Of a stretch of 64,000 nt of DNA, positions 31,778-42,790 are shown in pieces. The notes under the pieces are model-generated. The model was not told where the DNA came from and searched no databases. It worked only from the letters and a program-made list of their open reading frames with translations. Source of the DNA: Lasiosphaeria ovina (lineage: Eukaryota > Ascomycota > Sordariomycetes > Sordariales > Lasiosphaeriaceae); the NCBI GenBank assembly GCA_033439765.1, contig JAULSN010000003.1, positions 620,001-684,000 on the forward strand. Reading direction: 5' to 3'. The first letter of the stretch is position 1; every line of letters begins with the position of its first letter. Position numbers and translations under genes: made by a program.

Positions 31778-32935
31778 TTATGGGATCACAATGACGGGAC
31801 GCATCACAGTGCACGGCTGGCCGCCATTGACCTCATTCCCGAGACCCGTGGAGAGCCACACCTGGGCGCCACACAGCAGGATGTTCTTGCGGCCGCCACC
31901 GTCCAAGTAGAGCCTGTTCGTCACGGTGTCGACGCCGGCAAAGACGTAGCTGGCCGTGCCGCTGGCGACACGGGCATCGACATTGGTCGAGACGTCGGCC
32001 TGCGGCCAGCGGCTGCTGCTGCCGGCGCTGCCGTCGGCCGTGTTGATGTAGGCGGCGTAGCTGGCCGTCGATGGCGGGATGTTGCGCCAGCACCAGGCGC
32101 CCGATACCGTCGACGGCAAACACGTACGGATTCTGCGCTGCCGCCCCCGACGAGCTGGTCGGCGGCTGCCAGAACAGCCCGCCCGCGGCGCCGCCCGGTA
32201 AGTTGGCCCACATGTACAGGCTGGCGCTGTAAAGTCGGTGGCCAGGGCCTTAAATGCCGACACGGCCTGCGTTTGCAAGACGAGCGGCGCCACGGATGTG
32301 ACGGTCTGCGTTGTGGACGTCGTTGTGGTCTCGGATAGGACGGCTGTGTGTGGGTGGTCAGCGTGGTTGCCGTGAGCGAGTCCACATCTGTTGTCGTGGT
32401 CGATGTCGTAGCTGTGACTGCGAGGGTCGCGATCTCGGGACGGGTGGTGGTTGACAACACAGAGGCAATCACGGTGTGTGACATGGCGTGTTAGTGCTGG
32501 CCAGGATCTAGGTGTCCATCTAAAGCCACAAAGTTGTGTTCTGTCCCAATATTGACTCACGCTGATAGCATCTGCGGTGGTGGTGGTCGACTGTGCCTCA
32601 ACAGACACCGTGACTGCTGCGACACCGGCGCATTTGCAGGCCGAGACGTATTTCTCCCACGACGGGCACTGCGAGGCATAGTCGGGGATGACCTGGGTAG
32701 TGGCAGCCTGTCTGCGCCAGTTGACAGCAAGTTGCGTGGTCTGAACCGTCTTGACGACTGTCTGGGTGTTCTCGACTACTTTCGTTGTTGGCACCACCAG
32801 GATTTCGGTGGAAGCTGTGGTTGTGGTGCTGACAACAAAGAGCTGTGTCTCGGTCGACGCCGTCAGAGTCTCAGTCACGGTCGCAAATTCGACATCGACA
32901 ACCGTCGTGTATTCGGTTGGTGTCAGAAAGGCCAT
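31778..32935 (-). pseudogene. Thr-rich extracellular or cell-wall-like protein, frame-broken
   Basis: From ATG 32935 the frame is Thr/Val/Ser-rich ('VTETLTASTETQLFVVST', 'TTTTASTEILVVPTTKV') with a Cys cluster 'CPSWEKYVSACKC', the style of fungal wall or adhesin stalks. After a GTGAGT at about 32559 the Thr-rich text reappears in other frames: 'TRPEIATLAVTATTSTTTT', then 'SETTTTSTTQTVTSVA', then 'YSASLYMWANLPGGAAGG', then 'SGTASYVFAGVDTVTNRLYL' to the stop at 31778. No single set of introns reconciles these, and at least three frame changes are needed. No convincing signal peptide is seen at the start. Either a decayed gene or a badly broken model. Confidence 0.45.
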
Positions 32936-34148
32936 ACTTCTTTTGGCCTGGACTAGGGAGTCCGGGCCGGGGCCCGGGCAGGGTCCGCACAGGCCGCGTA
33001 ATTAGACCGCCTTTTCCACAGGGTCAACACAGGTCCCCGACCTGCCTGCGGAAGCCTCTTCTTCTTCCTTACATCAATCAATACAACACACTGCGAATAC
33101 CCTCATTTCTACTGCTTCTGCGTGCACTTTGGTATCTGAGAGTTGGGAAAGCTTCCGTGGCGGTGATCGTCCTGATTGCACACAGCTGTCAGCAAAAACA
33201 TCGAAACCTCGTCCGAGAACACCAAAAAGTGAAAGTCTACTCACACAGCGTCTGGAGTGATGGTGACGGCAAGATTCGAGGAACAGTCGGCTACTCCTTG
33301 GCCAAGCTGGGCAATGGCTAGTTGAGTGTCGCCTTGTTAGAGATGCTTCCATAAGTACACAATAGGGAAATCCCACGAGTTGAACTTGCCTCTAACACAA
33401 ACGTCAACGCGGCAACATGCGGCCGCCGCTTGGTGAATCCAAGCCAAGCCTGAGAACAAAACGAGAGTGTGTCTCATGGTAACGAGCGACGAAAAGAGCG
33501 ACGAAAAGGAACGTGATTAACGAGTGAATCGAGAGGCGTCTGCCGTCCAACTCCAAACGGTCTCTTGGCGAGAACAGAGGAGGGTGGCACCACGCTGCCA
33601 AGGTGCCAAGGGACGGCGTGGGGTTTTGTTGTCGGGAACGTCCGTCTGTGTGTGCCAATTTTATTTTATGCGGCTCGCAATCCTTCCCCTGTGAGATTGC
33701 ATGTGGCGTCCGTATTCCCCGTTTTTATTCGACAGGGCATCTGGGGAAAGCGTGTCAGCCTCTCCGCGCTAATGGCGAGCAGATCACTCATCATGCATGG
33801 CCGTCCGATCCAGCCGGCCGCCTCCAATACAGGGGCCGTTCAGGGGTCGGAGTCAAGCGGCTACCAGAGCAAGGTGGTCTTCAGATGTGTTTTCAAATGG
33901 ATAAAACATAGAAAGACTGCTCGAAATCACTTGCAATTGTATGTACGGTATGAACGAAACAAAACAGCGATGATGGGATTTCTGTCTCTAAAGAATGAAC
34001 AAGATCCTCAACTACCCCGGCGCTCAAAACCCGCAGCCAAGAGCGACGCATCAGCATCCGACGCTCTGGTACGCTGAGATCATGACAAGGAGCCAAAATC
34101 TGGTGCAACTGCAACGTAAGATCCGATGCAACGCAACCGACACACCCC
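32936..34148. other. Intergenic region, no gene seen
   Basis: Short frames on both strands without motifs. It contains the 5' side of the Thr-rich gene and the 3' flank of the amidohydrolase. Confidence 0.4.
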
Positions 34149-35733
34149 TCACTCAACCATGTCCTTCCGGTTCTGGTGAAAGACATCTATAATGACCTCC
34201 TCGGCGGCCTTGAAGTCAATCCCCTTGACGCGCTCCTTGAGCAGCGCCCTCGTCTTGAGCGTCTGAGCAGCGACGTCTCTCCACGACCACCTCGCGCCCG
34301 GAACGACAGCCCCACCCTTACCCAGCAGCACAACAGCTTCTTGCGGCGCCTCGACATCTAGCAGCGCCCCAACCTCCTTGCGCACAACACCATCCACAAT
34401 AACCATCTCCACATCGCGCTCGCTGGCGTGCAGCACGACGGCCGCGAGGGGGTCCTCGTCGGCGGCGGCCAGCATAGACGGGCTGTCGGTGGCGAAGACG
34501 ACCAGGTCCGCCTTGAACCCGACAGCAATGCGGCCGAGCTGGCCGGCCATGCCCGCCGCGCGCGCGCCGCCCAGCGTGCCGACGTTGAACGCGTCCTCGA
34601 CCGTCGGGCCGACGGAGCGCGCCCAGCGCCCGCCGTTCTTCTCGAGCGCCGCGCCGCGCTCGCACCGCGCGTGCTGCAGCGCGAGCCGCATCTGGCCCGG
34701 CAGGAACCCCGTGCCCCAGCTGTGGCAGTCGACGCCGAGGCTGGCGTGGGGGCGGAACTCGGCGCGCAGGGCGAGCGGCGGCAGGCCCATCTGCATTTCT
34801 GTCGCGGGGGTGGCGGAGATGTTGGCGCGGGACGCGGCGAGTAGGGCGGCGTCGGCAGGGCGCGGGAAGTTGTTGTGCGACACGAGGATGTCGGCGCCCA
34901 GCAGGCCGTGGTGCTCGAGCTGCTCGAGCGCCGACGGCGCGCTGCTGCCGTACATGGGCCCGTTGATGTGGTGCGTCGTGATCAGCTTGGTGCCCGCGCC
35001 GCGCACCCGCGCGAACAGGTTCGCCAGCGCGTCGGGCGCGTGGTAGAAGCTGTCGATGGCGTAGCCCAGCTGTATGCGCCCCGATGCCCATGGTGCCCGT
35101 GCGGCTAGGGCGACGAACTCGTCGATGGATGCCGCCGACGTGTAGTCCTGTGAGAAACTCAGCGGCGACCAGCTGTGCACTGTCCGCGGCGGGAGGTAGC
35201 AGTACACGGAGCGGATGCCCGACGTGATGAGCGCGTCGATGCAGCTCTTGTCTGGGTGCATGTTAGCTTCTGTCTGGAGTCATGGTCCGCATTCGGAAGT
35301 TGGGATGTGACAATGACAACATACGATGGTCAGGGGACGGGGCTGGGCTCGAGTGATCGACCACGGTGGTAGTGCCGGCGTCAATGGCCTCCATGGCTCC
35401 GCTGAGCTGACCCCAGAACATATCCTCGACGGTGTATTCGCACGCCACAAAGTTGCCGGTGGGCAAGTACGAAATCAGAGTGTCGTTGCCATGCTGGCCC
35501 TTGAGGGGCGTCTGGTAGAGGTGGTGGTGGGTGCTGATGAAGCCGGGGCTCACAATCTTGCCGCGGCAGTCAATCACTCTGGTGGTCTTGGATTCGTCCT
35601 CGCCGAGCTCAATGCGCTCGTGGATCTGGCTGATGGTGCTTCCGTCGATGAGCAGGTCGCTGATGCGAGGCTGCACATGCGAGTTCTCGTCATGGATGAG
35701 TAGCGTCGCTCCGCGAAGTAGGATTTTGGTCAT
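34149..35733 (-). CDS. Metal-dependent amidohydrolase (guanine/MTA/SAH-deaminase or TrzA/AtzA-like)
   Basis: Two exons, 35733-35325 and 35251-34149, split by a 73-nt intron, give 503 residues. ATG 35733 is the first Met in frame. The N-terminus has the composite beta domain of amidohydrolases ('ILLRGATLLIHDEN'), then 'GFISTHHHLYQ' with the first metal pair His69 and His71. Later come 'KLITTHHINGPMYG' (third metal His region), 'ILVSHNNFP' (fourth) and 'SLGVDCHSWGTG' with the catalytic-site Asp. The C-terminus returns to the beta domain ('IAVGFKADLVVFATDSPS'). The family hydrolyses C-N or C-Cl bonds on purine, pterin or triazine rings. The exact substrate cannot be read from sequence. Cytosolic, no signal peptide. 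The intron junction restores 'PDHHKSCIDALITSGIRSV' without a frame problem. Confidence 0.87.
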
Positions 35734-37610
35734 CTTGGTGGACAATTCTTCGAACGCGGATTGTTAAGGTGCTGCCTTTGTCATTATCAAATTCATTACG
35801 CATCGTGGCGGCCTAGGTAGGTGATATAAATACGTGGAAGCGAAGTATTGACCTAGTTTCATTTAGTTTCATCCTTCGGTGTCTGTCGGACTCAAACCCC
35901 CTCACCTCGCGTCTTTCGCCTTCAACTCGCCCTTTGCCTTGCTGGTTGGTCGCTTGGGATCCTCGGAAAGCCGCTCGTTTGCCGTTAGCTCCTAGCTTAA
36001 ATCCGCCGTTGGTGCAAGTGTACTTCAACCAGCCAAAGACTCTAGATCTAGGTTTCGCAGCCAAAATCGGGAATGGAAAGCTCGCGGCTATTAGCATGCC
36101 TTACGATGAGTCTGACAGGTAATATCAAGAAATGCATAGAAACGAGGTTCGGGGTTCTTCGGAACTGAATCGGATATTTGTTACAGGCATCGCCGGACTC
36201 AGCGCGAAACAACTTTCTGATCCCTTCGGCCAATCAGACAGCAGCTGACTGTTTTGAGTTTAGCTGAGCCGGGCTTAAAACACAAACGCGCCGGGGATAA
36301 CCACGGAATAGATAAGGTCGCAAGTTAGTTCCGTAATCGCGAAGCCAGCTGAAAGTTCTAAAAGAGGAGGTCCAAACAAAGACTTTGAGACTACCTAAAA
36401 GAGGTGGGGCAACTCACACCAAACCAGATTCTCTAAATCAAGGCCTTGGGCGCGAAGTTAAAGGCAAGCCGAATATCCGGTTCTTCACAATGGAGGAATT
36501 AGCTTGCATTTCCCATAAAGGAGGTTAAATGGCCACATTCGACTCGACAACCGTGCAAGTTCCGTGTAGGTCTAATAACACAATTTCGAAGGAGTCAATC
36601 ACATTTACCAAACTTAACTTGCACTGCGTCTCTTCCATCTCCGATCTCTTATCCTTGACTCCACGCAACCTTTAATTTGTCTCTCTTAAGATGTCTTATT
36701 GTGAGGACTGGATGAGATACCGGGGTATAGAGTCAAAGACTTCTCCTCCTGAGGCCTAAACCCATTCAATTACACAACAGTGTAAGATGTCACAGGAAAC
36801 CTTAAAATGCCATCTGTCGATGGTGTTCGGACGGCGTTGATGCCATCTCTTGATAGTGTTCACGCGTTCTGGAAGTGAGTCGATCCACACCAATTTTTGC
36901 CAATTTCCAAGGTTTTATTCCAACACTCTTGCGGTTGTTCAAGCTGGGATCCCCGCATCCCGGGCCTCGATTGGTAAGGACGGGAGTGTGTTAATTGCCC
37001 GCGCGTCCGGATCCGACGACCCGGGTAAATTAGGCACACATTAGGGTTGCTCTCGGATCCCGACTTGGATATATAGCCCCTCGCCGGATATACAGGCGCT
37101 TTCCCAATAGGTAACGGCGCAACTCGCCTACCGAAGAAGTGTAAAAAGTCGAATGGCCAGACAAGGCGACGCAGCGCCCCCAAGACACAGCTAGCTCGCA
37201 CAAGCACTTTATTCTCCGATCCCCCCATCCGAAACAAGGCCCTCGGGCAGGACTCGAGTATATGAAGGTATATTTGGGCCACATTGGCCCACCGCACATT
37301 CAGCCTCCGATGAGGCCCCAGCGACCGGCGCGCGCGTCATTGGAGCGATGCGGCTACGGATACCGGCTGGATAATAACACGGCCTACTAAAGTGCACGAT
37401 TTAAAGCTTCTCCCCGGTATCCCCCCCGCAATATGGACTTTTCGCTGTGGACAAAATCTACTTCGTCCGGGGCAAACCCCGGATCGTCGATAAGAAGCGG
37501 CCTGGCGCGCATCCTTGAGCCAGACTTTTGCTTCTCCATCGCGTCGACATTCCCCGTGGCATTTTTCCCGCAATCCTAAACAGACTTCGCGCCACCCAAG
37601 ACTCGCCGCC
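35734..37610. other. Long intergenic region, no gene seen
   Basis: Nearly 1.9 kb without a supportable gene. 36,250-36,850 is AT-rich and stop-rich. Two short stretches repeat a 'gatgccatctcttgatagtgttc'-type motif (about 36,809-36,862). The right end is the promoter of the SGNH hydrolase. Confidence 0.4.
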
Positions 37611-38453
37611 ATGTACGCTTCAATCCTCCTCTCAGCCATGGCCTTGGCCAGCCTTGCTGTCGCAGGGCCCGTTCAGGTCGCGGAGCGCCAGACGGCCAAG
37701 CTTAAAATCAGTCCGTCTCACCCCAAATTGCCATCTGATTGTACCCACTTGATCTGACCGGCTAACACCATTGCAGTGCCTCTTGGGGACAGCATCACCG
37801 AGATTACGTGCTGGCGCGCCTTTGTGTGGGACCAGCTGGCCGACGCCAAGCTCGCCGACCAGGTGCAGTACGTCGGGTCGCAGAACAGCAACCCGCAGAA
37901 CTGCAAGCCGACGACGGCCAACTGGGACCAGCACCACGAGGGCCACTCGGGCTGGCTCGCCATCGACATTGCCAACAACTACCTGACGGGCTGGCTGCAA
38001 AAGACGCCGGCCGACATTGTCATGTTCATGCTGGGCACCAATGACGTCTTCCGCGGCCGCAGCACCACCGACATCATTGCCGCCTACACCAAGATGGTCA
38101 ACATCATCCGCGCGTCCAACCCCAAGACCAAGATCATTGTGAGCTGAATCCCCCATTGGGCAACAGCAGCCGAATCCCCAAGACTGACAGATGCGCAGGT
38201 CGACCTCGTCATCCCCCTCGGCACCGGCTCGACCTCGGGCATCACCAGCCTCAACGCGGCCATTCCGGCGTGGGCCAAGGGCCTCAACTCGACCGACTCG
38301 CCCATCGTCATCGCCGACTGCAGCCAGGGGTTCCCGACGTCGGACCTGCGCGACGGCGTGCACCCCAACATTGCCGGCGACCGCATCATCGCGTCGCGCG
38401 TGGGGCCTCTGCTGCTCAACTACGTGCGGCAGTCTCTGGGTAAGACTGCCTAG
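37611..38453 (+). CDS. Secreted SGNH/GDSL hydrolase, carbohydrate esterase family 3-like
   Basis: Three exons (37611-37710, 37777-38138, 38199-38453) give 238 residues. The N-terminus 'SILLSAMALASLAVAGPV' is a signal peptide. Block I 'MPLGDSITE' provides Ser39, preceded by 'LKI'. Block III 'MLGTNDVF' provides the oxyanion Asn at about residue 121. Block V 'DLRDGVHPN' provides Asp206 and His209. 'TEITCWRA' directly after block I is typical of fungal CE3/acetylxylan-esterase-like proteins. Expected role is extracellular deacetylation of plant cell-wall polysaccharide; substrate inferred only. Both introns (66 and 60 nt) keep frame and have standard borders, one with a TAACAC branch site. A compact, intact gene. 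Confidence 0.88.
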
Positions 38454-39019
38454 GGTGGAAAACGGAGGGATTGTTTTTGACAAGGCAATGGATTTGCAGG
38501 CTAGCGACGTGGTTGTCGGAGCCATGGTCGGAATTTGAGAGGGGAAATTTGTTGATTCACAGTACATATTTGCCTGGCGGCTATGCGACGCCAGCAGAAC
38601 GAATATTCTATACACACAAAAGGAAAGGCCTTGTTCATTATTTGGGACACAAGCAGTGAAAGAGTCCGAGGTTAGGTTTCATTCCACAACCTTCAAGATA
38701 CACGGTGATACTAGGATAAAAGTACTCTAATTACAGCCCAATAGCCTTTGATGGGCATTTCTAAGAGGCGAAAACGCCTCCAAGATTCTGTAATAACGAT
38801 TTCTATTGCTACTGCCTGCCCTGGCGAAAAACCTTTAAGGCCATCCAGAAGGTACCGAGGTCTTTCAAATCTTGGAAAGTCCTCCCTTGATGAATTTAGG
38901 GATTAATACGTTGTAACGGAATCCTAGGTAATTAGAAGGCGGAAAATTATTATGGTTTTGCTGTAGACAACAGCTCGAACTCAAACGCGTAATCATGCCA
39001 CTTCTCTTCCCCCCCACCT
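38454..39019. other. Intergenic region, no gene seen
   Basis: AT-rich. Contains a short palindrome 'gaggcgaaaacgcctc' (about 38,766-38,781) that could act as an mRNA 3'-end hairpin, though it is about 300 bases after the esterase stop. Confidence 0.35.
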
Positions 39020-40030
39020 CTGCTAATAGAGTTATACTACCAGCCGACTTAGCAACCTTACCGCCGCCATGTAAGATCAAGGTTTTCGCTCGGGGTATTT
39101 AAAGCGTATCAAATGCCTGGCCGCACAGAATTTGCTCTTTGCCAGACGGACAACTACGACACACTCGTACCAAAACCAGATACACGATCAAACCTGCGAA
39201 ATAGAAGAGGACGACTATTTGATATACCAGTAGGGTTTGCACCGCGCGCATCGTAAGCCCTCCCAGTAGTAATATCTTCCAGAGGAAATGACTGACGCTA
39301 AATCTTGGCACCAGGAGCATGCACACACAAGTGCTACGGGGGAACATTACAACCACGAAGAGATGCATCCCGAGCACGAGGACTCTTGCTGCAAGGACTG
39401 TTGCTGCGAGCATCGTCATACGGCCGAAGGAGGATACATGGACGAGTTTCGGAAAAGGGCTGCCGAACAGAAGCAGCGAGAGGAATTCGACACCATCGAG
39501 CGCCAGCATCGAGACTTTCGAGAGAAACTAGCTCTCGTCAAGAGACAGCATCGAGATGACCTGGCTGCCGCCGACCAGCAGCATCAAGACAAACTAGCTC
39601 TCGCCAGATGGCAGTATGAAGACGAACTAGCTGCCGACGACCACCGGCATCAGATGGAACTAATTACCTCAAATACCGACTCAACTGCGGCGAATTTGAA
39701 AATTACCAGCGCCAGCATCGAGACTTTCAAGCGAAAGTAGCTCTCGTCAAAAACCAGTATAGAGATGAACTGGCTACCGTCGAAAAGCAGAATCTAAAAA
39801 ATCTGGCTGTCGCCAGATGGCAGTATGAAGAGGAACTGGCGGCCGACAACCGACTGCATCGGGTGGAACTAGCTATCGTCAAAGACCGGTATATGGTGAA
39901 AGACCGGTATATGGTGGAACAAGTCTCGTCGCTGGGCCTCGTAGTCGCCATCTTGATGGTCATGTTGGGGCTTTTGTATTGGCTCCGCCGGCGGCGTTGA
40001 GGAGGGAGGCGAACCGATTGATGTACGAAG
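39020..40030 (+). repeat. Duplicated block A, copy 1 (partner 42945-44105, inverted)
   Basis: The first 270 bases, including the promoter and leader, match the reverse complement of 43,850-44,105 almost base for base. Shared runs include 'accttaccgccgccat', 'ttgccagacggacaa' and 'tagggtttgcaccgcgcg'. Identity continues through the coding region and past the stop ('ggcgaaccgattgatg'). Confidence 0.85.
39288..40000 (+). pseudogene. Family A protein, frameshifted copy (Cys/His-rich N-terminus, 11-residue-repeat coiled coil, C-terminal membrane anchor)
   Basis: Starts 'MTDAKSWHQEHAHTSATGEH' with His-rich text and a short Cys cluster 'DSCCKDCCCEH'. It then runs as consecutive 11-residue units of the type 'RQHRDDLAAAD', 'QQHQDKLALAR', 'WQYEDELAADD'. 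After 'STAANLK' (about 39,700) the coiled coil continues one frame away: 'YQRQHRDFQAKVALVK', 'NQYRDELATVE', 'WQYEEELAADN'. It ends in a membrane segment 'SSLGLVVAILMVMLGLLYWL' plus 'RRRR' and a stop at 40,000. The original frame stops at 39,740. The second half repeats the order of the first, so an internal duplication preceded the shift. No known family recognised; the partner copy at 42,969-43,853 is intact. Confidence 0.65.
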
Positions 40031-40311
40031 GCTCAGGCCAAAAAAGGGGTCACCCTCCACAGTAGGCAGGGTTTAAAATCGTACGTTGCTAGTTGGTTTA
40101 CGAGGTGTTGTGCTAGCCTTACGAATCTCTAGGTTCAAGCTCGTTAGTGTAGGTAGATCCCCTGTGATAGCCCGAAAGGCCGTTATCTCCTTACACTGTG
40201 AAAGATTGGCCTGTTGACCAGGCAGCTGGCGACTGAATCTAATCCCGGGCTTTTGGGACGTGACCTTTTTTTTGGCCAGAGCCTTTGAATGCAGGGTTAG
40301 GGTCGTTGTGC

Positions 40312-40542
40312 ATGTCCATTTTTGTAGCGAAAAAAGAAATTAAAAAAGTGGCCTTAAGAATCCATCCCGACACTGCCCAACCCGCGAAGACAGCGGAGGA
40401 TACCGATCGCGAGTTCCAGGACGACCGACACGCTGCGGCCGCAGAGCGGCACCGGGCGGAAATGGCTGGCGCTAAAAAGAACACCAAGAGGATCGAGATG
40501 GCTGCCAGTGCCAAGGTGGTGTCTTCTAAGAGTATATTATAA
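40312..40542 (+). CDS. Small charged helical protein, unknown
   Basis: 76 residues from ATG 40312. 'EFQDDRHAAAAERHRAEMAG' and 'AKKNTKRIEMAASAKV' are alanine- and charge-rich and resemble the repeats of the neighbouring family A coiled coils and the helix of family B. No membrane segment. It lies between a family A and a family B gene in the same orientation. It could be a truncated family member rather than a gene of its own. Confidence 0.35.
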   Translation: MSIFVAKKEIKKVALRIHPDTAQPAKTAEDTDREFQDDRHAAAAERHRAEMAGAKKNTKRIEMAASAKVVSSKSIL

Positions 40543-40739
40543 AGATTTAAATAGTTATCACTTGGTTAGGCCAACAGCCCCTCTATCGTGATTGTCGATG
40601 GCGGTAGCGGTATTGGGATCTCCGGCCTACATTCTGGTGCGAAACCATGATAATTTTGCGCCATCTAGAGAGGGTTCCTGTACAATCCAATTCCTGAATG
40701 TTTATCAGTAGGAGCGATTTGAAAGATCTCAATACCTTT

Positions 40740-41640
40740 TGGCTCCTGTCACCCTTCTCTCAACCAAGCAGCGGTCGCCGGTCGGTACGAGGCAGGCTTT
40801 CCCCTCCCCCAGGCAGTAATGTACAACGTGCCTTCCAATAGGCATTGAATGCGTAAACCGACGCACCTGCGTCGAATGATCGTGCCTGCCAAATCTCTCG
40901 AGATGCTTGGGGGTCTAACGCTCAATTCCTCCGTGCTTCTCAAACCTTTCCTCTATTCTTTCTTTAGCAAACAAGGCTTGAACACACTGACACACTGATT
41001 TTATTGAACCAGATACACACACACACGCCCCGCGATGGAGGCAAATTGCCGGTCCGCCAATAAGCGGCACAACGAGACGCAGGCCGCCGGCGTGCGGAAC
41101 GAGGCCGCCGCCGAGCGGCGGCATGAGGAGATGCTGGCAGTCGCCCGTGAGATCGTGGCGGCGATCCACGCGGTCGCAACGGCCAATCCGGCCACCTGGC
41201 TGGCCGCCGGCGCCGCCCTCGCTATGCTCACCCCATGGCTGTTGGCCAAGGGCCACAAACTCGTGGGGTGGGCTTGGCGGAAGTACCACGGAGGGGAGGG
41301 GGAGGAGGAGGAGGAGAAGAGGAAGAAGAAGGAGGCGGAGGAGGAGGAGGAGAGGAAGAAGGAGAGGAAGAGGGAGAAGAGGAGGAGGCAAAAGCAGAAT
41401 CGGCGGCAGCGCGACACCGGCCGTGAGTAGGGGGATGAGGTCTATATTTATATTTTCTTTGGTCTCTTTTTGGTCTTTGTATTTTTAGTTTCTTTTGTTT
41501 TCTTTTTGGACTCCCTTCATTCCTAACTCCCCCTAATTCCCCCTTATCCTTAACTTTTAGATTTAGATAGTTTTCTTAGTTGCTTTCTTTTTATTGTCAT
41601 CACTATTCTTGTTCTCATTATCATTATTAATTCATTTTTG
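40740..41640 (+). repeat. Duplicated block B, copy 1 (partner 44215-45250, inverted)
   Basis: The upstream sequence ('aaatctctcgagatgcttggg', 'cgcttctcaaacctttcc', 'agcaaacaaggct') and the downstream AT-rich sequence ('tttagatttagatagttttctta') recur in reverse complement at 44,215-45,250. The family B gene lies between them in both copies. Confidence 0.82.
41035..41430 (+). CDS. Family B protein: short helix, one membrane segment, Glu/Lys/Arg tail
   Basis: 131 residues, intact. Residues 1-50 are a charged helix ('NEAAAERRHEEMLAVAREIV'). About 54-74 form a membrane segment ('TWLAAGAALAMLTPWLLAKG'). Residues 88-131 are almost only Glu, Lys and Arg, including a run of five Glu. No signal peptide; predicted to be tail-side anchored with a highly charged end. 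I recognise no family. Two related but damaged copies exist at 44,426-44,872 (minus) and about 48,070-48,400 (plus). The purine-rich tail is encoded by GAG/AAG/AGG repeats and could vary in length by slippage. The downstream AT-rich stretch is shared with the other copies. Confidence 0.55.
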   Translation: MEANCRSANKRHNETQAAGVRNEAAAERRHEEMLAVAREIVAAIHAVATANPATWLAAGAALAMLTPWLLAKGHKLVGWAWRKYHGGEGEEEEEKRKKKEAEEEEERKKERKREKRRRQKQNRRQRDTGRE

Positions 41641-42718
41641 GGCGGGTCATTCCCTGTGCTGTTCTCGCCGCGTGCTGAACCGATTGTCACGACGGACTCC
41701 AAATTCAACAGAGCGATGTCGAAGATAATTGTCCATTAAGACGTCCGGCCATCGGAGATATAATCGACGCCTCAGTTAAGGAGGTCCACAACTGGCGGCA
41801 TGGCTCCCGAAACACAGGAATCCCCTTCCTACCTCCTCTTTTTATAGGGTAGCTTCATCAGTCTTCACGTACGCTTCATCATGACATTTCAGCCCTGCAA
41901 GAACATGAGCGGTCTTATGACTCAAGCTATAACCCCATCACCAATACCCTCCGATGTTGGATCTGAGGCACCGGTTCTAAGCCAACCTTGTCAACCAAGT
42001 TCCACTCTTGAACGTTCTTGACACGCCTTCTTGGGACGCGTGCCGTCTGGCGTTGTTGGTGTGCTGGGTGACGAGTACAATTTGATCCGCTTCGTTTCCA
42101 CAAACTCGATCACGACATATCCCCGATCTCTTATGCCGAGGCATCCCTCGAGTCGTTTGCGAGGCTCTGGTCAATGGGTCTCTTCACGAAGGGACGAAGT
42201 TCTATCGAGAAGGGGCCTACCTGCACGATCACGTTGTTAGTTCCCTGTGTCTAGGGCGCCTACCGGCCCCTGGACGAGATCTTGGTTCAAGGATGTTTTG
42301 CATGCGACAGTCTAAGTATATTGTAAAACTTTGGGATATGAAGAAGCAGCTACAAGCTCAGTTTGCGGTTGACACGAGTTGTTACATGATGTTTGGTCAG
42401 GTTGGCGACAACCCGGACTACAGTCCGATCCCTCAATATTTATTGAAGAGACTTTCCAAACACGAATGGCTTTCATACCTATGTATATTAAGAGAATAGA
42501 TAGGTCTTTAGGATTCTAAAACAGAGATTCACATTGAATTCCCTCCCCCCCCTTGCAAAAAACCCTTCGGGCGAGCCGAAAGGTATCAAGGCCGTTCAAA
42601 TTATTTGAGGCACAGCACTACACGCGGGAGAGCAAAGAGGGCCAGGCTACTTAAGGCCAGGGTCTGACAAGACTTTCCACCCAACAAGGAGTTCCAGGTC
42701 TTATTATGACCCGCCACA
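41431..42718. other. Region with duplicated non-coding block C and no intact gene
   Basis: 41,431-41,640 is the AT-rich tail of block B. 41,940 to about 42,250 (block C) is similar to the reverse complement of about 45,850-46,135; for example 'gaggcaccggttctaagccaacc' versus 'gaggcacggttctaagccgacc'. An open frame at 42,293-42,499 has no recognisable motif. Confidence 0.5.
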
Positions 42719-42790
42719 TCCGATATAGTGTAACGGTCAACATATCGCGTTTTCACCGCGAAGCTCGGGGTTCGATTCCCCGTATCGGAG
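42719..42790 (+). tRNA. tRNA-Glu (anticodon UUC)
   Basis: A 72-nt cloverleaf without intron. The acceptor stem TCCGATA pairs with TATCGGA (42,783-42,789), followed by discriminator G. The anticodon stem TCGCG/CGCGA encloses the loop TTTTCAC with anticodon TTC. The T stem CGGGG/CCCCG encloses TTCGATT. The D arm GTGT..ACA matches the usual eukaryotic tRNA-Glu form. A T run follows at 42,811-42,818, consistent with Pol III termination. It lies between the duplicated blocks described here. Confidence 0.93.
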
